Origin: Magicicada septendecula
Lineage: Eukaryota; Arthropoda; Insecta; Hemiptera; Cicadidae
DNA: 64,000 nt
Reading direction: 5' to 3'
Assembly (NCBI GenBank): GCA_034769895.1
Contig: CM068373.1
Coordinates: 279,775,158 to 279,839,157 of the forward strand
The notes beneath the pieces are model-generated. The model searched no databases and was not told the origin of the DNA. It saw only the letters and a list, made by a program, of their open reading frames with translations. Positions 56,312 through 64,000 of the stretch are shown one piece after another; the first letter of the stretch is position 1; every line of letters begins with the position of its first letter. A program made the position numbers and the translations under genes.

Positions 56312-56501
56312 TTTTGTTTCCTCTCGTTATCACTGATGCTAAATTTACATTTTTTCTTAAACTGTTATTTACTGATTGAAATTTAATCTGGTACTAACTG
56401 TTACATAGAAATTCACAATTTTGCAATACCAAAACACTTTTGCTGGCAGTAACTGCCGGCCAACTTTTCACAAGGTGTTGCCGCCTCAGCTGTAGTATGA
56501 A
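56312..56501 (-). repeat. E3-type LTR fragment
   Basis: Matches E3 LTR about 54598-54787 with very few changes; truncated at both ends, abutting mariner sequence on the right. Confidence 0.8.
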
Positions 56502-57690
56502 TCAAACTTTCTTTAAGCCATTCAAAAAAATTTGATTTATCAAACTCTCCAAAATAAACCACTGTTTCAGCAACATATCGTTTGATATGAACTGCTTTCT
56601 GTCAAGCCACTTTTTCATATTTGGAAACAAAAAGAAATCACAGGGTATCAAATCTGGAGAATACAGCGGATGAGGCAACTGTTCAGAGCATAATTCGAAC
56701 AGTTTTTCTGTGGCAATTGCAGACAAGTGAGCTGGTACGCTGTCATGGTGCAAGTGCACCCCTTTTTTCTTTGTCAAACAGGGCCATTTTCGTAAAATAA
56801 AACAATTTTTCAGAAAACACATTAACAGTGAAAATAATAATCAAATAATACATTATTCTTTTTTTAAAAGTTTTTATTGCTTTCCATTGTGTTTTATTTA
56901 CCTATTTATTTTATTATGATTTATTAAATTGAATAAATAAGTTTAATTTTTTTAGATTAAGGGTTAGTTTTAACTATAAGATTTTAAAGCCAAGCTATTA
57001 GGAGTTGATAGCACTTTTATTAGTAAACATTGTGAAAAAAAGAAGTACTTTTTCCTTTGCCAAATGGGGCCATTTTCTCTTCAATTCAGTGTCCAATCAG
57101 ATCAATAAATCAGCATAGTATTACCCCGATAGTCCTCCCCTTCTCCAAAAATAGTCAATAAAGATTATGCCTCGCAAATCTCAAAAAATTGTGGCCATGA
57201 CCTTTCCGGCTGATGGACTCACCCTCACTTCCTTTGGTACACGTTCGCCAGCAAAAAAACCTACTGTACTGACTCCATTTTCATTTCCGATCTGTAATGA
57301 TGGACTCATATGTCCCATAACACCGCAATAACTCACTCAGTTGTGCTTAAACATGGCCAAACATTGCTTCAAAGTTGTCGCATGGTTCCATTTTTGGTCA
57401 ACCGTCATCAAACTCAGCAGCACCTGACAGTTTTCTCATTTTTCATACTCATGCACTTACGATGTTCACACTAGCAGCAATCTCTCTTATTATAACCCAG
57501 TGGTCTGTTAACAAGATAATATGGATTTTGTCAACCATATCCTTCATATGGATTGGATTATCTCAGTTGGACAGCTTGGACGCTCCTCATCAAAAACGGA
57601 CGTTCTGCCACACTTGAATTCACTGAACTAATATCTGATAGTAGCCATCGAAGGTGCCTGGTCCTTATAAACGTTTAAAAATCATTGGTG
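56502..57690 (-). pseudogene. Mariner transposase, broken
   Basis: Read right to left on minus: EFKCGRTSVFDEERP (about 57610), VRVSPSAGKVMATIF (about 57220), then VHLHHDSVPAHLSAIATEKL and YSPDLIPCDFFLFPNMKKWL (56822-56502). These are the helix-turn-helix linker and the second and third catalytic blocks of a mariner transposase (HHD and PCDFFLF aspartates present). Stops and a 235-bp repeat interrupt it. Confidence 0.8.
56817..57048. repeat. Direct repeat, copy 2, inside mariner
   Basis: Related to 55364-55600. On both sides similar mariner wording recurs (CAAACAGGGCCATTTTC and CAAATGGGGCCATTTTC), as if two mariner copies recombined. Confidence 0.6.
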
Positions 57691-57699
57691 TACAATGTA

Positions 57700-59980
57700 T
57701 AGCACTTAATTTGAAAGCAGCAGGATTCTCTCGGTTGGCAGGGACTTCCTCACACGTTTTCCCATCTAAAAAATAGAAATTGAATCACTGACCAATGCTG
57801 CCATTTTTCCATAGTTGCAAAAATACACAAACCTTCCCACTTTCAACAGCTGTCAAAACAAAACTGCTCAATGAATCTGTTTGAAATTTTAATGCAGATT
57901 TGAGTCAGTGGTGCCCTCAGTTTTCAAAGACAGTTTAACATACTGCCCTCATAGACAGGGAGACGGTACAGTTTTTATAAAATACAAACTAAGTTCATGA
58001 ACTTTCTGAAGCTACCTCGTATACTGAAAAATCAGGTAAGACGAATAATTTTACAACAAACTTTTTATTATTTATATATCAAGTATCACCAACTTTATTT
58101 GTATTCAAGGAGTATAAATATGATGTATGCTTCAATAAAGCTCAGTACAAACTAAACTAGAATGATTAATCAACTTAAAGGAAAACTTAAAAACAATGTA
58201 GATCTTTAGCAACACATGTGGTACACATAAATGATATAACCATAATATAATCAAAACTATCCAAATGCTGCACAGCTGTTTATCGTACAGCTGTAAACCC
58301 ACTTAGGTTAATTATCACCCATTACAAACTGTATTCCCAAATAATATATAGTAACATTTAAAACAAAGCGTGTGTGTGTGTCTAAATATTGCTAAATGTT
58401 TATATCACATATTTTAAAATGAAAAACTTACACAGTGTTTAATAATTAGAAATACAAAATTGAAAATAATTTAAAAAAATGTTTTTAACTGGGAAAAAAT
58501 GCTGGTTCTGAATCTATGTAAAAACACAAATACTCAACAACTGTACGTGAGAATGTTTAAACAATATTATACTACATGTAACATTATCAAATCTGTAATT
58601 AGTCTCAAACTTCGCTCATGACACAGCAGAGCACATTTATGACCATTAACAAAGACACAAATAAATTATATAGATTGGTAATTACCTTTATCTAATTCCT
58701 TCCTTGCAACTTAATTATTTATCAAGGAATATCAAGGAAGGAATTAGATAAAGGTAATTACCAGTCTATATAATTTATTAAATTATGCAACTTGGAGACC
58801 GTACCAAACATGAAAGACACAAAGCCTTGTGTTATTCTTTGTTACTTTTACACCACGTTCAGCTAATTTGTTTTTTAGTTTTCTTTTCTTTTCAGTACTC
58901 TCTTTGGTCAACTTAAAAGAAATTATCAAATCAATATAAATACCTAGGTCCAATTGAAAGTATATCTGTTGTAGCTTTCAAGTACTCATAAAAAGAGATG
59001 AAAAATTTATTAAGATTTTTTGGCCAATTAACCGACGACAGTTTTAAAATTTTCACACTATTTTAAAACATTGGCACCTATGTTTCAACATAATTTATTG
59101 TTGTCTTTAGAACAATAAATTTGTAGACTAAGTATTAATTGGGGTGTCTTCACAATTCATCTTCAAGACGACAATAACTTTTGTCAAAACACTGGCACAA
59201 ATATTTTTAAACTATGTACAGTTACATGGCCCGAACCTTGCTATGCCTTTCATCAGTTATCAGTTTATAGTCAATACTAAAATAATACCAAACAGAAAGA
59301 TCTGTAACGGTAAAAATTAGCACATTCAATTTATATAACTGAATATAAGAATCAATATAACACATAATAATACTGAGTGTGTGTTTACTTGAATGCAAAA
59401 AATACGCTCTACTCACTCCAGATAAGAAAAAGGAAAACTACGGATTTGATGGTTTTGCATGTTGTACAAATTGTATAAATTAACGATTGGTGAATGTGTG
59501 TAAGAAAATAAAAGATATCAATCGTATTCCTCACTCAGTTTTTTTAAACCACGTATTATCAAGTTTAGTCCATCATGAATATTATACAAACAATACATCT
59601 TTTCGAAGTACAATCGAAATTGCCATTACGTTTCAAAACTTAACTACATTAACAAAATTTATATAACCCATTGTATCAGTATCATCACAAAACAACTTTT
59701 ATAATCACCTGAATCTTACTGTGTAGTCTTTTTTTTTATTTTTGCAAATTTATATTACAAGAAATTATAAAGAACTAAGTTAATTTTTCTTTTTTTTTTT
59801 TAATATATGCCAATGTTTCGTTTACTATTTCAATAGTGGAAAATTAACAATAATTGTGAATGACAAATAAAAACAGAGCGAGTCGGTATATATAACAATG
59901 TACATTCACACAACTCATGACATTTTCCTTGGTTTCACGACGACGACGGCCCTGGACTGGTACAATTACTCATCTCACAG
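57700..59980. other. Unique AT-rich sequence, possible minus-strand 3' UTR
   Basis: No TE signature apart from the hairpin at 58660. It lies downstream (minus) of a possible terminal exon. No frame above 64 residues. Confidence 0.3.
58660..58779. repeat. 47-bp hairpin
   Basis: Arms 58660-58706 and 58733-58779 are complementary at 46 of 47 positions (the exception can be G-U); the loop is 26 nt. No coding. Could be a foldback element or a precursor RNA. Confidence 0.85.
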
Positions 59981-59995
59981 CTGCTAGCGCCTGCT

Positions 59996-60031
59996 CACTC
60001 TCTGCCAGTTCCCGTCATCCTTATCATCTGC
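59996..60031 (-). CDS. Possible terminal coding exon of a minus-strand gene
   Basis: On the minus strand a pyrimidine-rich acceptor TTTGTGCTGTGTTCCAG precedes a short frame (DDKDDGNWQRVSRR, stop). GC is above its surroundings and TE-free sequence follows, as for a 3' UTR. The product is not recognised and upstream exons are not seen, so this is a guess. Confidence 0.22.
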
Positions 60032-60059
60032 TGGAACACAGCACAAACAAATCTGTTAC

Positions 60060-61150
60060 ATACTCGTGAATACCTTTGTTTTTTTAACCCTCAAAGCAGG
60101 GAACATTGATTCTGAGACGTTGTTGCCTAACTCTAAAGTGCTAACGTTTTAAAATCAGATTTGTTCTCCCTCAGTATTTTTATATTTCTGTTTGTTTATA
60201 GCTAACCAGATTGCGCTATATTCTAACACGATACTTTTAGAAGGTTGTAGGTATATTTCGGTATAAAATATGACAATTTCTTTCTGTTAGTTTTACTTAA
60301 AAATTATTCCAAAAATAGTGTCACCTAACAAGTTTTGCTAGTTATGTTCTATGTATTTATTGTAAAGTATGTTCCTTACCTTATGTCTTTTAAGTGTTTT
60401 AATGTTTTAAGCAATTATAGTCACTGTGAATTTAAACAAAGTGTGAAAACTGTGAAAAAATTAAACATGTAAGTTATGAGTGATTAGCCCTACATTTTTG
60501 GTTTTGTTGTAAATATTGTACTGATCTTTTTACAGATATGGGTTCTTTATTTTTATTTGAATTTCAGTTTAATAGCAAGAATTAATTACTCTTAAATCTC
60601 AGGACTGCAGTACATAAAAATGTAGACTTTCAAGAACCAAGTTATTTATTGCTTAATACATTGGTTTCTTTTTAATACTAAATATTATAAAAAGAAAAAA
60701 ATGTCTTTATCTATAATTAATTACAGTTTCAAATTTTCCCCACTAGAGTGCAGCAATGGCTGTTTTTTAATCAACAAGAAATCTAATGCTTCAGTTTCTT
60801 GCCCTTGGCACTGGTTGGCTTAATTCACTGAACTATTACAAAAAAAAACAAAGATCTCACTTGTTTCTAGTTAATTTTTACAAATAAATAATATTTTACA
60901 AGTTACAAGTTTATATTAGTGTGGTCCTTTTTGTTAAAATAGTTTATGTCTATACTACACTGGATGTGGATTATAGCCCAGGCAATAGAGGAAAAAAAAG
61001 GCTGTTTTTGTTATTAAATTTAAAAGCAAACCAGCTGTGCGATAATTTGAAAAGTATTCCATAGATGTTAAAAACCAAAATTGCAACAGCAAATCACCTT
61101 TTGCAAATTTTAGCAACAATAAAAACCATAAAAAATAGTGCTTTTTACTT
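60060..61150. other. AT-rich sequence, nothing recognised
   Basis: Possible intron or intergenic sequence. The left outer end of the long-TIR element must lie in or near 60940-61157 but cannot be placed because the right arm runs off the window. Confidence 0.4.
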
Positions 61151-61157
61151 TTTTGCT

Positions 61158-61732
61158 CATAGTAAGGAACGTATTGAAGAAATCGTTTTACTATCGATAA
61201 GAAAGTTGTAGAGAATTGATAAATCTTTAAAATGGTCATTTGTAAGCCCAGATCGGTGCATTTTTCACCGAGAAAAGCCGGAAAAACTGCTAAAAAGCGT
61301 GTTTTTTTTTTTTTTAATTCATAACTTTGTCAAAAATGAAGCTGAAGCATTCACCTTCCGCCAAATGATAGCTAATGATATGTAGATTAATCAGGCTCAA
61401 GATAGTTTTTGACGGATAAGTAGTTCTTGCACAATTGCAGTTTAAACAAATTATAGCATTATTTTGCAAAATTCACAGTATTAACCAGGGTGCACCGATT
61501 TTAATTTACCAAACGAATTTTGAAATGCATGTTATGAATTACAATTCGTCTATCTTGGATTTTTATATAAATTACGTTAAATGTGTTAAAAATGTCGTCG
61601 TACATAGCGTTAAACGTGCGAGCTCGCGCTCGAAGCCAAACGGAGTCTAGTTAGTGGGGGGACGAGCCAGCGAAGGAGAAGAGAGAACTCGCGCGGCATT
61701 GTAGTGAACTATAAGATACATTTGTTATGTTT
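61158..61732. repeat. Long terminal inverted repeat, left arm
   Basis: Reverse complement of 63429-64000. Includes a T-run near 61302 and GC-rich CGAGCTCGCGC near its inner end. Confidence 0.9.
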
Positions 61733-61925
61733 AGCCTGGGCTGCTCGCATTAGGGGCTACATGAGGCGGATTATATAACGCTTAAAATTTAAGTTGTTTG
61801 AAACAGTTTATTGGAAACCATCTGAATAATATTACAAATAACATATTTTAAAAATACTTTATTACAAAATATACATACAAATGATATACATTATCGCAAG
61901 ACTATCACTTAACATAATCGTAATA

Positions 61926-62965
61926 TTACATTTTTCGCTTTTTGTGTGGTACTTCGCATTCATTCTCAATAATTACATCTAGTTCACTGCATTCAACCAT
62001 ACTATCCAAATCATTTTCTTCAATTTCATCCTCGTTATTAAATGTTTCAATCGTAATATTTGAACATGCTCCGTCGCTGCAATTGGCACATAATTCGGAA
62101 CATTCCAAACCATGCTTTCTGCAGGTACATGAATTAGTATTACAGCCTGTTTTGCATCCACATGAGATTTGTTTTAGCAAATTCTCAGGGATTGGAGGAT
62201 CTTGTGATCCAATGGGAACCAAATGATTATTGACCACTTTCCATCCCCATTGCGTCGGATTTAAATTTATATTACCAAGCCACAATTGTAACTGGTAATA
62301 CGTGCAGAAAGCATGTTCTTTTGCTGCACCCTCCGACGGTGGCAAGGTCTCAAAAGCAAAATTCGGTTTAACCTTCGCTTTGGTATAATGCAAATAGCGA
62401 AGATCATTTAAACTAAAATTATTACTCTTTTGTATTAAAGTTTTTTCGGCTTTATTACTATATAGATTGCGAATTAGAATACAAGCATTTCTAGCTATTT
62501 GATCTTTGGTGGCATCATTTTTATAAAATATTTTTGCGAGTTCTTGTAATTTTGTGGCTTCCAAACTACTAATTAATTTTTGTTTACCTTGCTTATATAA
62601 ACAAGATGTTGTGTCACATCCTGAAAAAACGTGCAAAAAACCAACTCTGGACTGCAACTCTTTGTGCTTAAAGCTGTTGCAGGTATAATACTTATTTGAT
62701 TCACGACCTTTGCCTGCTTTAAAAAAATATATATTATTATAATCTTGAGCATGTTGATGTAAATTACCAGAAGATCGATATCTTCACCTACAATTACAAC
62801 AGTTGTTTGATTTTCAATGCGTGCATGTTTAATTGCAGAATTGACAATGAGGAAATCAGCATCCTCAAAAGCAATTTTTGTCCGAAAACCTGAACTGTTC
62901 AAAGTTGTGCATAGCATTTGAATAAGACGAATCTTATTTTTCTCGTTAGGATCCATGACCAAAAA
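61926..62965 (-). pseudogene. FEN/XPG-like plus CXC-domain protein of long-TIR element
   Basis: First frame (62962-62573): DPNEKNKIRLIQMLC, DADFLIVNSAI, then VVIVGEDIDLLV, acidic motifs like those of PIN/FEN nucleases. A single-base shift near 62760 leads to the second frame (62657-61926): HVFSGCDTTSCLYKQGKQKL, like the GCD-helix-hairpin region of FEN/XPG, then LWLGNINLNPTQWGWKVVNN, and a cysteine-rich run CGCKTGCNTNSCTCRKHGLE resembling Tesmin/TSO1 CXC modules, ending in a basic KKRKM. Similar proteins occur unannotated in many invertebrates. The N-terminus is missing. Confidence 0.6.
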
Positions 62966-63428
62966 TATGGCAAATCGTAATGTCGCAAGTTAATCACCTG
63001 TGAATTAGATGTATGTTAATAATACCGATAATTAAAATATTAATTTTATATATTTTTAATATCTGAGTAACATTTCTCAGAATCATAATAATTAGTACAT
63101 ATACAAAAAAACGTTAATTGAATTATACAAAATACGTATAATTTAGGTTAATATTGATATACGAGCTTCCTCAACTGAAACTTTAAATTTTGAATTTCTA
63201 GAAAAGTATTCAATAATTTTAGAATGAAAGTTAAAATGTTTATTCTCTTTTGTTCGAACAACTATACAGTTATGTATCTCAAGAAGTAGAATTATTTTAT
63301 TATTATATAAAATATAATTGTACAACTTACCTTGAATTATATACAACACTCATCTTATAAATTAATTAGACCACTAACAATATCATTAATAATATCACTA
63401 TACTATTAAATAATTTATATCGATCAAA

Positions 63429-64000
63429 AACAAAACAAATGTATCTTATAGTTCACTACAATGCCGCGCGAGTTCTCTCTTCTCCTTCGCTGGCTCATCC
63501 CCCCCACTACCTAGACTCCGTTTGGCTTCGAGCTCGAGCTCGCGCGTTTAACGCTATGTACGAAGACATTTTTAACACATTTAACGTAATTTATATAAAA
63601 ATCCAAGATAGACGAATTGTAATTCATAACATGCATTTCAAAATTCGTTTGGTAAATTAAAATCGGTGCACCCTGGTTAATACTGTGAATTTTGCAAAAT
63701 AATGCTATAATTTGTTTAAACTGCAATTGTGCAAGAACTACTTATCTGTCAAAAACTATCTTGAGCCTGATTAATCTACATATCATTAGCTATCATTTGG
63801 CGGAAGGTGAATGCTTCAGCTTCATTTTTGACAAAGTTATGAATTAAAAAAAAAAACACGCTTTTTAGCAGTTTTTCCGGCTTTTCTCGGTGAAAAATGC
63901 ACCGATCTGGGCTTACAAACGACCATTTTAAAGATTTTTCAATTCTCTACAACTTTCTTATTGATAGTAAAACGATTTCTTCAATACGTTCCTTACTATG
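63429..64000. repeat. Long terminal inverted repeat, right arm (incomplete)
   Basis: Mirror of the left arm with scattered substitutions; runs to the last base of the window. Confidence 0.9.

Larger units (their letters stand above)
61158..64000 (-). mobile_element. Long-TIR DNA element (Academ-like?), right end cut by window
   Basis: Inverted arms 61158-61732 and 63429-64000 agree closely over more than 570 bp, and the right arm continues past the window. Between them is a minus-strand protein with a FEN/XPG-like signature (GEDIDLLV, FSGCDTTS) and a CXC-like cysteine region. Academ transposons carry an XPG-type nuclease (family knowledge), which is why I suggest that class; the assignment is not secure. 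Confidence 0.6.

Overview
The window looks like about 64 kb of a repeat-rich, AT-rich insect (or at least arthropod) nuclear genome. It has a split gene with GT-AG introns, Jockey/CR1-like LINE ends, hAT, Harbinger and mariner remnants, a Penelope-like element and LTR retrotransposons. There is no bacterial-style gene organisation. I see one confident host gene, a clarin-like tetraspan membrane protein with four coding exons between 16903 and 28918 (+). A very tentative terminal exon of a minus-strand gene lies near 59996-60031. Nearly everything else is mobile DNA.

Layout. 1-3.1 kb: decayed hAT transposase with one recognisable terminus. 3.5-6.4 kb: internally deleted Ty3/gypsy-type LTR element (minus) with paired LTRs and an ATAT target duplication. 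7.0-7.9 kb: short hAT-like element with a perfect 8-bp target duplication. 8.1-16.6 kb: a mosaic of LINE 3' ends and hAT remnants, several LINEs ending in trinucleotide runs. 16.9-29.1 kb: the clarin-like gene; its introns hold LINEs, a hAT element that splits one of them (19559-22759) and a small hAT-like element inside a LINE tail. 30.5-49.0 kb: a four-level nest, in which a minus-strand LINE is interrupted by a Harbinger element (TAA duplication), whose transposase exon is interrupted by an LTR element E1 (ACAT duplication), whose 3' LTR is interrupted by LTR element E2 (CAGC duplication). E1 also carries a palindrome made of two Penelope-like 3' ends. 49.5-55.1 kb: a third relative, E3 (AACA duplication). 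55.1-57.8 kb: LTR fragment plus broken mariner transposase. 58-61 kb: unique AT-rich sequence with a 47-bp hairpin. 61.2 kb to the window end: a DNA element with inverted repeats longer than 570 bp and a protein that combines a FEN/XPG-like signature with a cysteine-rich CXC-like region.

The most interesting system is the E1/E2/E3 family. All three have LTRs of about 1.2 kb, a tRNA-Lys-type primer-binding site, a single Gag-like reading frame ending in the same FDDGG motif, and no visible pol. All three also have a hairpin directly before the polypurine tract whose stem sequence changes while pairing is kept. A strong splice donor sits inside each LTR and E1 and E3 have a matching acceptor far downstream, which suggests a spliced RNA. 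They look like non-autonomous, recently active elements, possibly of an Osvaldo-like lineage (inference from LTR length, primer and 4-bp duplications). The second interesting signal is a recurrent hammerhead-ribozyme-like motif, best preserved at both ends of the Penelope palindrome, where it overlaps the stop codon of the endonuclease reading frame. All homology statements come from reading the sequence by eye; no searches were run.
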